This document shows, piece after piece, positions 44,263-55,470 of a DNA stretch of 64,000 nt. Position numbers and translations under genes: made by a program. Positions within the stretch are counted from its first letter, which is position 1, and each line of letters starts with the position of its first letter. Below the pieces are notes generated by a model. It did no database searches and had not been told where the DNA came from. It saw only the letters and a list, made by a program, of their open reading frames with translations. This stretch comes from Urechis unicinctus (Eukaryota; Annelida; Polychaeta; Xenopneusta; Urechidae), in contig CM067354.1 of NCBI GenBank assembly GCA_034190875.2, positions 65,520,127-65,584,126 of the forward strand, in the 5' to 3' direction.

Positions 44263-47096
44263 AGCAGTTCTGTAATTAGAACTTGTGTCAAATAGTTTTA
44301 ACGATGACCGCTATCAAGCGATGAGTTTATCTTGTCAAATCTTTCGCAAGCCCTTTCCACGCCGTTATATATCGTACGTACGTAATCCACACTCCATTCG
44401 GTGTAACATAAATATAGCAATCATAGCGATCATAATGTCATTGTGAATATATGCACACAGTAGAAAGCGAGCGAGAGATAGAGAGAGAGCGGGGGTTGGC
44501 GGATCAAATAGCATCACATAAAGATAAACTGCAGCATTGATGGGAAGACATAATCGTTGCATACGCTGTATCGAAATAGGTTGAAACTATGGGAAAACAA
44601 TCTACTCGGTAACATTTGTTCCATTGCTTTGACAATATCACATCCAGACGCTCAGTACATGCGCAGCATACAACACTATTTTTTGGGGTGCCCGTGTATG
44701 TCAATTGTTGATAGAGGCTACCTTGTAAGTGACTAGTTTACTGCTCAGGTAATCATCCGCTCATGTAGGTTTTGAGTACAACTCGGTATGCTAGGTAGAG
44801 GGGTGACATGATGTAAATGAATGCCAATCGTCTCGCACAATCCGGATAATGCTCCCATGATTATGGATGCTGTAATCTCCAAAAACGACATACAACATTA
44901 GCATTATTGTAAAACAATAACCGCTTACGAGCGAAGGCACAATATGCTCCCCCATTACATTGCTTCCTCTTATTGCACAAAAACGTGCAAATTATGTTTA
45001 ATTAAAGCTACATATCCATGATTGTTCGCTGCAGATACAATAAACATCACGAAGGTCAATTTATAGGGGCGCATTGTTATTGAAACTTTCAATATAGTAG
45101 CTTGCTATGAGATATAAATATTGCCATATACCTTGCGGATGAGATAAGGAACACCAACTGACAACAATGCCCACTCTAATTTACATGGCTAATTGACTTA
45201 AGTGGGAGCAGAATGAGTTATTAATTGCTAATAAATGTGTCATGGATGGACTGGATGGAAGTAAATATGATTTTCTTTAACATTGTATAAATAAAGTAAA
45301 TAGGTTCATATTTCCTATCCCTGATAGCTGTTTTGATGCAGGTCTTTATTGACCTTTTCAGGTGGCTATAATGTCACTTATTATATGCACCTGAAGCACG
45401 AAATTACATTTGATTTGCACCGTGGCCACTTTACTCGCAGCGTATTATTCAATTCTTCTTTATCACAATAACCACCATAAGAAACTATTGGTGCGAAAAA
45501 TATTAGGGTGGACCGATATGGAAGAGTGATTTGGCAATGAGGATGTTGGGCCATTTCTATTGCGGGTTGTGCCATCGACGACAGAGCAATATAAGCCAGT
45601 CTAGTAAAGTGTAGCATAACAAAGTGAGGCTCTCGTGGTCGCACTTTGGCCGATCATTTTGGGACATAACATCATGCGATAATATATGTGCCTGAAGAGC
45701 CTTTTCAATAATGAACAGCACTTGCCTTTCATATTAAATGACACACCATCATGGTTATATAGCGCCTTGGGGTAAGGCTTAGATATTATTATTTGTTCTT
45801 GTATTGCGCGTTCAGTTTTACTTCTATTTATCAACACGATGTGTAGGGGCACAGGTAAATGAAGGACTCCGTTAAAACCAAAGTTGGTTTATTTCTATTT
45901 CAATCCACAAGCAGAAAGCAAGGTAGAAGTGAGTGAGTCTCTTTTGAAGCCTCTCTTGGAGTTGACGAGAGTCAGTTTCATGTGGAGTCTTACACTTCTG
46001 TGATACTTCTGTGTGATTTCTGCTGACTTCTGTGAATAAGAAAATGAATAATTAACCATAACAGAGCTACCTCCCCATACAACGCATTCCGATGGTAAGC
46101 ATCATCCGAGGGATCCTGAGGTGACGACAATGGTATGGCAGATAAAACATAGCCAATCGGTTGGGATAGGGGGTAGAGATGCTAGCACGAAGCACTAACA
46201 CCACCAAAGTCAGACAAAAATGGACAAACATTACTCCCTAGTAACCGAGAACTTTCCCTGGTAACCACGATGAGTACGCAACTGTGCAGATATAAATAGA
46301 TCTACATATAGCAACAGCATCACGCTTAATCCTGCCCACCGATCTCGACATAAATTACTTTCCTAAGCGGCAGCCATCTTTGTCATAAATAAATAAATAA
46401 ATTACTCCGAACCAATTAAAATACAGTATCACATTAACAAATCAAAACAGGATCGTTACAGATTATCCACTGGTGTATTTTTAAACGGAGAAGCGTTACG
46501 GAATTACTTCATACCCTCAACTAACTAGATCTAGTGTATCAAGATCGGATGTATCGTTCTTAGGTCGGGAATTATTCAAATAATATTCTATTCGATTGCA
46601 GGCATACTCTTGACCATGACAAACTAAATTAAACTATGCCGCCATATATATGACACTGTCTCTTTTAATGCAGATTAGATAACAGTCTGCCTCATTAGTT
46701 GTACAATACAACACTTACTACTTGTACTGCTTTACTCTTCACGGATTAACTACAAATCATCACTGAGTGCAAGAACTAGCCAAAGGAGAGCACTCAAGGA
46801 AATCGCTAATTTATATTTTGTCTTCGCTATGCACTCGCTGTGTTATGGCTGCGGCTCCTGAGGATTCATTTAAATTCTTACCATCGCAACGAATTGCTGT
46901 AACACTTTTTTTATATAAAATAGCACATTCGTGTTAAAAATGAAACGCTCTCACACCATTCCTGTAGCACTGACTTGTTGTAATTAACTAACGTTATACA
47001 ATTAACTTAATCCCCAAAATATCCATACCTATTAAAATGGGTTTGATAATCATTCGTCAATAAAACACAAAATTGCTATTTCTAATCAAGTAGGTG
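44263..47096. other. Intergenic stretch, no gene
   Basis: AT-rich with a short (GA)n near 44,470-44,490. Both strands show only short frames without domains. Confidence 0.5.
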
Positions 47097-47345
47097 TTCA
47101 TTATCAACAAGCAAAATGAGTGATAGCAATCATATAACCACAGATTTGCTAATCGGCGGGGACCGGCTACAGTTACTCGGCCACCGATCGGATAGTTGTC
47201 AGCGGAATAAGACAAATGGACCTGTTGTTCTGCCTTCTTCTACAACATGGATAATGAGCTTTCTGTATACCATTTATAACAATTTTGATAAACCAATAAA
47301 TTGCTCGCTGCATTTATCAAATAACATTGCTCCACCGTGTATTTC
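47097..47345 (+). repeat. Diverged fragment of the duplicated segment (47 kb)
   Basis: It aligns with 63,508-63,800, and more loosely with 10,360-10,440: a shared TTCATTATCAACAAGCA, ATATAACCACAGATTTGCTA and a following block with TTACTCGGCC. It ends about 145 bp before a (TA)n array. Confidence 0.7.
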
Positions 47346-47486
47346 TTAATGCACTTTATTGCGTTTATAGTTTTACCTTTTAAAATGTATACATTCAATT
47401 CAACGAGAAACGTTTAAGACCGTTCCAAACATACTGTATTAAGTTATTCATATAAATACACATTTATATAAAAATATACGTACAAA

Positions 47487-47489
<3 letters not shown>

Positions 47490-47548
<59 letters not shown>
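47490..47548. repeat. (TA)n array left of the Polinton remnant
   Basis: About 29 TA units, roughly 200 bp from the end of the polymerase pseudogene. Confidence 0.97.
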
Positions 47549-47551
<3 letters not shown>

Positions 47552-47756
47552 TTATATATACAGTTTCAAATAAAAAACGCTCGGACCCTAAACGACTCAC
47601 AATGATGTTGTCAACCAGCCTCATACTTTGATTCCTAATCCCTCATCTCAATCCCAAGGTCTACCTTCTCCTCCCATTTATGTTTCACATATGCCCGCAG
47701 CTCTGTCACCACCATATGTTCATCGGTGCTTATTATATACCTCAGCCCTCATCTCT

Positions 47757-50700
47757 TCAACAGATCGACGCGTGCCCATAGGCCAGAGTGTCTACGCCAT
47801 TCTCAGCTATCCACCGCTTTGAGTCAAAGGTGGAGTGAGACACCTTGTTAACGTGGAGCCCATATATTTTGTGGCAGTCACTCCTGAGCATGTTCATTCC
47901 CTGGCGAACCTGCTTTTGGACGAACAGTGACTCCACGTACTGAGCGTGCCGTAGATGCTTCTTCACCACCACCTTCTTCACACCTTTTGCTTGTTTGATT
48001 TCATCCCGGCTCGACATCAAGATGTCATGGGTCGAAGACCAACATACTCCTTGATGGGCACGCCGGAACACTCATCCTTCTTCTTCCCCAGAACCTTCCT
48101 GTTCACACTGCTGTAGAGGCTACGGGAGGAATGAAAGTTACTAGTGTCAAAGAGAAGCCAATCTTCTTTCATGTCAGCATACACGTCAGGCGTGCGTATC
48201 TCCATAAGCCGAGAATCCCCAAAGGTAGACACAGCTTGAGGTTCCTGTAGTGTACCACATACTTATTTCGCAGATTGGGCACCAGCTTTTCAACCTCGCC
48301 CAAGGTGTCACCCCACACGCCCAGGAGGTTCTTCTGATAGTTCGACAACCAGTCGTTCTCTACAAGAAGCCGCTCCGGAGCCAGCGGGTAGTCGTTGTGC
48401 TCGTCATGAAGTGCAGTAGGATACTCCAAGTCAACCTCAAGTATGTATCCAGTCTCGGCATCATCTGGGTGGTCCTGTATCTGTAGATCTTCCAGCCGAG
48501 CCACCCACTCAATACCCGCAGTTGGCAAAGGCTGACTCATAGTCCACCCATGCAAATTGTTAGCATCAAGTTACTGGATGTAGCTCGTTGGTTTATCCTG
48601 GTCAAAGTTGTCCACGAGCGGGTTATTGGCCTTAGCGTGGCGGCGCGACACCATGCTTATACCACCGCGTAGACCTTTCTCAATGAACAGGTGCTTATCA
48701 TAGTCGGTGAGTAGCTCGAGTTCCACACCTGCGCAAAGTAGTAGTGAGCCGGATCCAACCCGTACTGCTTAAGACAGGTCTTGCGGAACACCTCAAACAA
48801 ATCAGCAAGGAGCAGTACATCTGTCCACAGGTACAGGTCATGGTAGTCACCCATGTTCTTACACCTGAACACGCTCCAGAAATTTTGTGCTTGTACGTAG
48901 TCTTTAGCAGATATATTTTCCTACGAGAGCTTGCTGTAGAACTCCTGGATTGGCGGCAGAGGGGAATCAAACTTATCCCAGCTCTCTATGAACTCATAGG
49001 GGAAGACTCCCTTACGCAACAGCAACCGCCGCTTCATCTAGGCTGGCTCATATTCCGCCGTCACAGCAAAGGCATCTGGGTTGTTAGCAGACACCAGCTT
49101 ATCAAGCGAGGCCAGGAGGAACTGCACGCTGTCAATGAAGCGCAACTGTCCAAGCGACAGGGACATATATTTCTCCATGTTGTTGGGGATACAGCTGATG
49201 TTCCCCTCCACTTTGCTTATACCCTGCATCAAGAGATGGGAGTCATAGCCCCGCAGGTTATGGAACACCACAGGAATTGGTGTTTCTTGGGACCCAGATT
49301 GCACACGTTATGGGCTGGCCCTCTGTACAAGCCTGTTACATGGCAGTGATCGCGGACAGAGTCACAGCCCAGTTTTTTCTCGCTCACGTGACAGTGGGTT
49401 GCGGCCTAATTTGCTCTTCTATCCTCCTGAGTCATGATCATGGGGACAGGCTTGGACAGAACTGCTTTGACCTTTTGCTCCTCCTGCTGCAGAGCCTGTA
49501 AGAACTTCTCCACAGCATCGCTTCCTCTATAAACCACAGGGGGTTATCTCTGCCCGTCACACATAACAACCACATAGCCGTAGCCGCATCCTTGGTGTTC
49601 CTGCGTTCTCTGCGTGTTGCTCTTACCAGGATTAAGCGCAGGACCCGGAAGCTTCACTGGGAGCGCCTCAAAGTCAGCATAGATGACGTAGGGTGCAGCA
49701 AGCTGCTTCTGCCAGTTCTGAAAGGATAATATGTTCTTCCCTTCCTCAGGCATATTCACTCGCACAGCAGTTTGCCCTATCCCCATGCACTCAGGCTTAT
49801 GCGCCAGGATCAGACCCTCTGAGGTACATCCATGAAGACATAGCTCACAGAAGAACTTGCGTTCTTTATGTTTGGTCTGGTCATACAGCAAGCGGTTCGG
49901 GTCTTTGATTGGCGTGTAATGAAACTTGCCGTCCTGCTCAATCAGCATGAGGTTTATACGAGTACCAGAGTGCTTACTGATGCGGTGTACAATAGTGGTC
50001 TTTCCATCCCAGACATAAATGTTCAAGGCTAGGTTAGTATGCTTTTCTATCTTCTCAATATGCGACACTGGTGTAGGATATTTTACCCTCCAGCATATCC
50101 AAAAGCCACTGAATGTTGTATTTTGATGGTCGCTGTGGGTCCTTGGCAACCAGGTGCAGAGCGGCTACAATAGCCACTAGAATACAGAAGTCGTCCCAGT
50201 TCTTTACATTTATGATGGCCTGCTTAGCCGCCAGCGCAGCCGGTAGTCGCAGGTAGGAGCCTCCCTTCATCGGTGTGTAGCTGGCAATATCAATCCACAG
50301 AATTGTGACCGCTTCAAACTCCCAGCCAGAACCTTGGCTGGTCCACTTCTTCAACCGCTCTTGGATATTAACCGCACTCTGGTCCAGCGCAACGCCCACG
50401 TCCTCTGAGGAAAGAACAATCTGCTGCTTATTACGCAGGCTCAAAATACTCAGTGCTGTCATCATCGGCGTGCTTGGAGAGTCTTACCTTAAGGGCAAAC
50501 TGACACTTGATTCCACCTGGTTCTTCCAGCTCAACAGTCAAAACTTTATGCATCTCCCGACGCATGCCCTTTAAGAACAACATAAGGTCCGAGCCAAGGG
50601 GGTAAGACTCAGGAACATTCATCACCCATCCACGCAAATATTTTTTAACAGCCCATTTAGTTTTCTTAAATTCAAGACGCGCTGTGGGGACTTGAGACTG

Positions 50701-50958
50701 GGTTGAGGGGAATGGTCTGCGTGGGGCATGGACAGGTCTGCGTGGGGCAGGGACTGGTCTGCGTGGGGCAGCAGTGGGGACAGGGGTGTGAGCCACCCCA
50801 GCCCTGAATCTAGCCAACATCTACTTGTATATACGATCATATTCATTACGCACTTGGAGTGCTTTGAGTGCAACCTTAGAGCGTGGATAAGGAGGCTTAA
50901 AACCGTGAATTGAAACATAATCGTTTTGGGCTTCACGTGCTCGCCGATAATGAGTCAT
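47757..50958 (-). pseudogene. Protein-primed DNA polymerase B of the Polinton, broken
   Basis: The reading starts at an ATG at 50,958, 37 bp after the integrase stop, and ends at a stop at 47,757, but only in pieces. An N-terminal region with three 7-residue Arg/Pro repeats is followed by a possible zinc finger (C-x2-C-x12-H-x3-C, near 49,850-49,790) and exonuclease motif I (YADFEA; Asp codon 49,673-49,675). Next come a FIDSVQF exonuclease segment near 49,180, a YLWTDVLLLADLFE segment near 48,840, RGGIS near 48,665, and the palm motif-A region (LDANNLHG, near 48,570). Two C-terminal segments follow. Lesions include a TAG just before 50,820, a TAA immediately before the motif-A segment and at least five frame changes. 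From about 48,215 the frame jumps straight to sequence that lies after the catalytic DTD motif in this family, so motifs B and C appear deleted. In the family this enzyme replicates the linear element from a terminal protein. Confidence 0.88.
50714..50776 (+). repeat. Three 21-bp tandem repeats in the PolB N-terminal region
   Basis: Units of the form GGTCTGCGTGGGGCA plus six bases occur three times in succession. On the minus strand each codes seven residues of an Ala-Pro-Arg-Arg-Pro pattern. Being a multiple of three, the array keeps the frame. Confidence 0.85.
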
Positions 50959-50994
50959 GTTTACTACCATTGTAATATATAGATCTCTACCAGT

Positions 50995-51742
50995 CTAATT
51001 GGTAATACCGTCTGGCGATAACTGGGCATCCGACGGCACCACAAGCAACTCCTCCTTTACAAAGCCACGGAGCGGTCCATCCAACACATAGTAAAGTACA
51101 GGCTCACCAGATTTAGTGACAGAGCTTGCAATCTGGTAAACATTGAGTGACCACACAGGGTGAGTGGCCCGCCGGCGCTGGTCTTGCTCTGCCTCACCAG
51201 GCTGGTACAGGTAGCGAACACCAACACCAGAGGGAAGCTTTTGCTCTTTGACCCCCAGCGGGCGCCCTGGTACGACTGCAGAGGGCTTTTGTGCAACTCG
51301 TTTTGCCTTTATAGCATCTTTAGGTTTTTTTTCAGTCAACCGGGTCACCTCATTATTTATCGCAGAGACTACAGCCTGCAGCCGAGAAACCCACTTCGTC
51401 GATCGTTTGCCAGTATCCCTAAACTCTACGGCATACTGGTGACCAAAGAGTCGCTCAGACAGTTCAGTTAAAGCGATCCACTACACCCTAGTCTCGATGG
51501 ATATTCACACGGCCACGCCTGACTGATACTCCATGTTTTACTAACAGCTGATTCACTACTCCAATAAACTCCCGTCCGGGGTGGACCTGAAGTAGTTTAG
51601 GCTACCCCAGCGGTTCTCGCTTGTATATCCTCTCCAGTGCACCTGCAACCTCTTTAGCCTCTTGTGTAGTCAAGTGCTCAGCCGCCTTGTAGCGTGAGGC
51701 CACATCAACCACTGTTAGGGCATACTTGTAAGCCCGCGCATC
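50995..51742 (-). pseudogene. Retroviral-type DDE integrase of the Polinton, broken
   Basis: The C-terminal part (51,348-50,995) is an open frame with a Lys-rich linker and a chromo/SH3-like tail (PVWSLNVYQI, EPVLYYVLDG, RGFVKEELLVVP). Upstream, the RNase H-like core begins abruptly at 51,742 with YKYALTVVDVASRYK; the first catalytic Asp is codon 51,704-51,706. The second catalytic Asp position appears to be His (CAC at 51,581-51,583), and the Glu position appears to be Asp (51,476-51,478). The core also has TAG stops at 51,602-51,604 and 51,488-51,490 and a frameshift near 51,465-51,475. Everything upstream of the core, including any N-terminal zinc domain, is missing. In the family this enzyme inserts the linear element into host DNA. 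The residue comparison rests on family knowledge and needs an alignment. Confidence 0.85.
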
Positions 51743-51836
51743 ATAAGAATTGCAATATATTGCAGGATTATTTTTATGATATTGTGCTGATTAGTTAGTT
51801 TTCGTTTGGAGCTACATGTAGTGATATAATGTCTAA
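51743..51836 (-). repeat. 94-bp segment filling the ATPase-integrase deletion
   Basis: Its reverse complement matches 57,916-58,009 over the full 94 bp with about seven mismatches; the shared core includes ATCACTACATGTAGCTCCAA. It begins where ATPase-like coding ends and stops where the integrase core begins, so it occupies a deletion of the end of one gene and the start of the next. Confidence 0.85.
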
Positions 51837-52004
51837 CCAAACACATGAGCCTCGTTGAAATGTATGGTAGGGCAGAGGATTACAATATGCTCGAAGGCAC
51901 TGAAGAAGGTAGAGGATGAATGCGTTTTTCCCACATCCTGTCTGCCCACAAACAATTGCCGAACAGGGACCATCTGGAAATGTAAACTCAGTTTTTAGTT
52001 TCAT
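51837..52004 (-). pseudogene. Packaging-type ATPase, 5' stub only
   Basis: An ATG at 52,004 lies about 10 bp after the capsid gene stop. The frame reads MKLKTEFTFP, then a strand and a Walker A P-loop (VCGQTGCGKN) in which the usual Ser/Thr after Lys is Asn. Roughly 30 codons later the frame runs into the unrelated 94-bp segment and stops near 51,795, so Walker B and the rest are lost. A further in-frame ATG at 52,043 would overlap the capsid gene and is less likely. Polinton and related viral ATPases of the FtsK/HerA type pump DNA into capsids; identity is inferred from the P-loop and the position next to the capsid gene. Confidence 0.6.
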
Positions 52005-52014
52005 CAAAACCTCG

Positions 52015-53165
52015 TTAGTAGACTGCGCTGACGAACCTGCCATCTTTAATGTGACGCTGTGCGTCCATTACATATAAACGTTCAATGCGCCGGCCGCCTG
52101 TGATTTTTTGGTGATCTGAATGGTAATACCCTCAGACGCATTCTCCACTGCCCTACCACTACCGTGCAGCTGGTCGTCATCATTCGTCCATAAGTCGAGC
52201 CACAGAGCATTCGTACTGGTTATGTACTCTCCTAAGGACACGTCCGACAATGTCTTTTGCAGCTATTGCTACACTGGGGTCTCGTTTACTCGTTGCTGCA
52301 AAGGCCTTCTTCACTTCATCCCACTGCTGGTAGCATACTTTGGCATATGAGGCATTGGTTGGGTCTTCAAAGAGCAGTAGGATGCCCTTCATGCTGCGAG
52401 CAGGGACGTTCTCTTTTATTGTATACAAGCTTTCTGTGACGAAGAACACGGTCATACAGAATCGAGAGCCGACCTGTGTACTGGGTGCGTATCATGCTGG
52501 CCAACTCTGTTTGGGTAACCATGTCATACTCCAGCGAGATGCCATCAATTTTATAGCTCGCAGTGTTGTCGCCTGTTACGCGAATTACGCGGTTGTAGTC
52601 GTTGACTGTGAGGTCATATTCCAATCTGTCAGTAAGGGCACTCTGGTAGAATGGCATGTGACTCTCGATGAATTCAAAGTCAAGCGCAACGTAGAACCTA
52701 TTATCATACACATCGGCTATGGCCAGGTCCTCTTTCTCGGTCTCATCCTTGTCTCCTGTCCCAATTCGTATCTTAGTTGTGTTTCTGTCATCTGATGTGT
52801 CAATGTCTTGTTACTGGAGGCCCTGTCTCTCCTGTGCAGTCCGCCGTAACAGTGGAACACATCTCTATCATGAAAAGACATGACCTCATTGCCAGAAATC
52901 TTGATTGTCATTTTCTTGACCACGGCGTGGCCCAGGTTTTGCACAATGCTGCGGTTAACATCAGTCGAGGTCAGCTTGATTGTAAAGGCCAGCCATGCTG
53001 TCCCTGGAACAATGACGTCGTCTGCGCCTATATTGGGGAAACGAACCAACAGTTGTTGGTTCTGGTCAATAGTGCTTGGATTGTTTGTAACGACAACAGA
53101 CTGTCGACGCCCTTTACCCCGAGCGGTTCGCGTGGGTTTAGTTTGCGTCCGTAAGTACTCGTCAT
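52015..53165 (-). pseudogene. Probable major capsid protein of the Polinton, broken
   Basis: Coding similarity runs in four overlapping frames from about 53,165 to a stop at 52,015-52,017, roughly 380 codons. Recognisable segments in order are VRFPNIGADDVIVPGTAW, a strand-rich block with GHAVVKKMTIKISGNEVMSF and DVFHCYGGL, then RFYVALDFEFIESHMPFY, TVNDYNRVIRV, QQWDEVKKAF, NALWLDLWTNDDDQLHG and VMDAQRHIKDGRFVSAVY. The beta-rich pattern and the place beside the ATPase fit a double-jelly-roll major capsid protein, and similar proteins accompany PolB elements in invertebrate genomes. The start is uncertain, since the N-terminal frame and the nearest ATG (53,163) are out of phase. Frame changes lie near 52,740, 52,440 and 52,230-52,080. 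A coat-protein role is inferred; a structure prediction would settle it. Confidence 0.55.
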
Positions 53166-53205
53166 GTTGAATGCTTAATTACAATTATATCTTCAACACA
53201 CAGAC
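53166..53205. promoter_or_regulatory. Compact divergent intergenic region
   Basis: About 40 bp separate the start of the minus-strand capsid gene from the plus-strand ATG at 53,206. The stretch is AT-rich (AATTACAATTATATCTTC-like) in an otherwise GC-richer element. It is too short for two separate promoters, so a shared bidirectional promoter is inferred. Confidence 0.35.
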
Positions 53206-54454
53206 ATGAAGTTTGATAACCCAGCATACAAAGATGTGGATTTGGGAGATGGGCCATATGTTGAGGAGAGGGATGAGATTCTCCCAGAGGCCTCTCTCCT
53301 ATCTGTTAAAGAAGGAGAACTTGAGATAGATAAGTCTATACTATGGGAAGGCCGACTCGTTATAGGCGCTGTCAATGATTATTACGATGCAATAGCTGAA
53401 AATGGTTACACACAGCCCTTCGGTCGTGATTATGGAAAGTTTGAACTTGCTGGAGGAGAGTTACGTTTGAAGGACTACCCTGACATGAGAATCAGAAATT
53501 CTCATACCAAAAAACTGCTGTCACTCGAAACAATAGGTATAAATAGAGGGGGGGGGGGGTAAGATTGTCCGTGATGGTTTGGGGTTCACTGAATGGTCCC
53601 GACAAGCGATGTCACAAAAGGCAAGCAAAAGCCCTCCAAGGGCTAAAGCCGCAGAGAATTTAGAAATGAGCGGCCCTGAAGCCATGACTGTAACAGGTGG
53701 CGAGGAAGAAACAAGCTTCATAGAGGGTGTTCATAACGCTATAGAGGACGTGGGTACACAGACAGATGGTCTGACATACCGAGAGCTTGCAGGGCTTGAT
53801 AAGGCTATGCAGACCGAGAGGGGTGAGTTGACCAATAACTTATCCAGTATAAGTCAACTAGATATTGAAATTGGTAGTCGGGAAACTAAAATGAGAATGC
53901 TGGAGGAGGATGGTAGGGGTGGTAGTCGAGCATGGAAATTCCAAGCAAATGAGCTTGAAGGGCTGCAGGACCTGCGGCGTGTCCGTGTTGAGGCTGCCTC
54001 TGTAAACCGTGTACGTCTGCGAACACAAATTAACCGCATCAGGGAAACGACCAACAGACTTCTTAACGAGGACACAACACTAGCTGAGCGTGTACGCACC
54101 CTGTTCCGGGAGCAGGGCATAACAATCGCCTACATCCTCACTGCGATTGGATTGGCATTCTCGACCCTTGTAGCTGCTTTGACGGGTGGAGGGATCACTA
54201 GTGCAACCCCGGCACCAACACAGACGCCAGCCGATAAGCCCGGTGTAAAGGAATGGATTAAAAAATAGCTGAACTCCATGGCAAACGTCCTGAAGGGCCT
54301 AGACGGTAAGGCAGCAGCTGCCCTTCCGGGAATCATTGGCTCCATCGTATCATGGCTGCTTAATTCAGCTGCAAAGGTGGCTGGTTGGATGGCCGAACAT
54401 GTATTGGCCGCAGCTGTGGCGGTGGGGGGAGTTATCCTCCTGATACTTCAGTGA
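53206..54454 (+). pseudogene. Coiled-coil, two-membrane-segment Polinton protein, broken
   Basis: The frame from ATG 53,206 is acidic at the start (NPAYKDVDLGDGPYVEERD) and runs to a G12 tract at 53,548-53,559, where it shifts frame; the other frame carries on from about 53,560. The middle has a long predicted helix (about 53,780-54,110) rich in Arg and Glu. It is followed by a hydrophobic segment (ITIAYILTAIGLAFSTLVAA, about 54,121-54,180), a Gly/Thr/Pro linker and KEWIKK. There an in-frame TAG (54,266-54,268) interrupts. The same frame then continues through an Ala/Gly-rich amphipathic stretch and a final hydrophobic segment (VLAAAVAVGGVILLILQ) to TGA at 54,452. I take this as one protein of about 415 residues with one frameshift and one nonsense change. 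Proteins of this type recur beside PolB elements in invertebrate genomes; the function is unknown. Membrane association or a virion role is inferred. Confidence 0.65.
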
Positions 54455-54780
54455 CTTACTACGTAGCAAGCCAAAGCACAGCTAAGCCTATAGCGATTCC
54501 GCCTACAATAAGAGCGGTTTTCTCATCCTGATCCCGACTTTATCGAGAAGAACGATGCTATGGTTGCCCAGTTTATACAGGACCTCGACTGAGTGAAAAA
54601 TGGAAATTACAGCGACAGTCGCAGATATTTCTAACTTGATGACCTCTATGGTGACTAACTACTGGTGTGGCCTTGGACCATTTGGGGCTGGAAGGGCTGG
54701 TTTTCAACATACCATATGGAGGGGGGAGGTGCGAGCGGTTCGCTGGCTCATGTGCATCCATTTTGAAACTGCGATCGTAC
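54455..54780. other. Right-end debris of the Polinton remnant
   Basis: The minus strand at 54,528-54,466 reads DQDEKTALIVGGIAIGLAVL and then WLAT-stop, a small membrane segment and probably the end of a convergent gene. The plus strand carries PDFIEKNDAMVAQFIQDLD-stop (about 54,533-54,592) and then a new ATG at 54,600 opening MEITATVADISNLMTSMVTN. GC content stays high to about 54,780, where TA-rich repeat takes over. Confidence 0.4.
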
Positions 54781-54792
54781 CCCCAGTCTCTA

Positions 54793-55470
54793 TACTATTT
54801 ATACATATATATATAAATATATATGTATATATATATGCATATTTAAATATATATATTAATACATTTATATAATATATATATATATATATATACATACATA
54901 AATAAATATATATATATATATACATGTTTATAGATAGAGATCTATGTCATATATGTATAGATAATATATATATGTATATATTCTATATAGAGATAGAGGG
55001 AGTCTATATATCTAGATATCTATCTCTCTCTCTCTCTCCCTCTCTCTCTCTCTCTATCTCCCTATCTCTCTCCCTCTGTCCCTCTCTCCCTCTCTCTATC
55101 TATCTATCTCTCTCTCTCTCTCTCTCTATCTATCTCTATTCTCTAGTATCTGGTAACTCTATCTCTCTCTATATATGTCTCTATATCTCTATCTATCTCA
55201 TATATGTCATGTATGTCTGTATGTCTCTCTTTTTTAATATCCCTGTATTAATCTATCCATATCTATACATATATAAAGTATATGTATGTATATTTTATTG
55301 AATCTCTATATATATATCTATATATATCTCTATATATATTTATAAATATATATATAAATATGTAAATACATATATATATGTATATACTCTCTCTATATAT
55401 ATATACATATATATATATATATACATACATGTGTAAATATGTATAAATGCATAAATATAGTTCAAGATAG
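54793..55470. repeat. Complex TA / CT microsatellite block
   Basis: Imperfect TA arrays (54,793-54,995 and 55,261-55,470) surround a CT-rich tract (about 55,015-55,200) made of CTCTCT, CCTCTC and CTATCTAT runs. Ser-Leu and Tyr-Ile frames here are artefacts. Confidence 0.95.

Larger units (their letters stand above)
47757..54760. mobile_element. Polinton/Maverick-type element remnant
   Basis: A 7 kb block, visibly GC-richer than its surroundings and densely packed with genes: PolB, integrase, ATPase and probable capsid on the minus strand, then a divergent membrane/coiled-coil gene on the plus strand. Gaps are tiny (37 bp between PolB and integrase, about 10 bp between ATPase and capsid, about 40 bp between the divergent starts), as in viral genomes. 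Polintons encode protein-primed PolB, a retroviral-like integrase and virion proteins, and are typically 15-20 kb with long terminal inverted repeats. Here no terminal repeats, protease or minor capsid gene is visible, so the element is truncated at both ends. (TA)n-type arrays lie on both sides. Every gene is broken. It is an old integrated copy of an animal virus-like element. Confidence 0.85.

Noticed and set aside
48744..49349. 201-codon plus-strand frame across the polymerase region
   Set aside because: The minus strand here carries recognisable PolB motifs in order; the plus frame is a shadow with no domain.
53854..54120. Arg/Ser-rich minus-strand frame inside the Polinton membrane-protein gene
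   Set aside because: It is the antisense shadow of the long Arg/Glu-rich helix on the plus strand.
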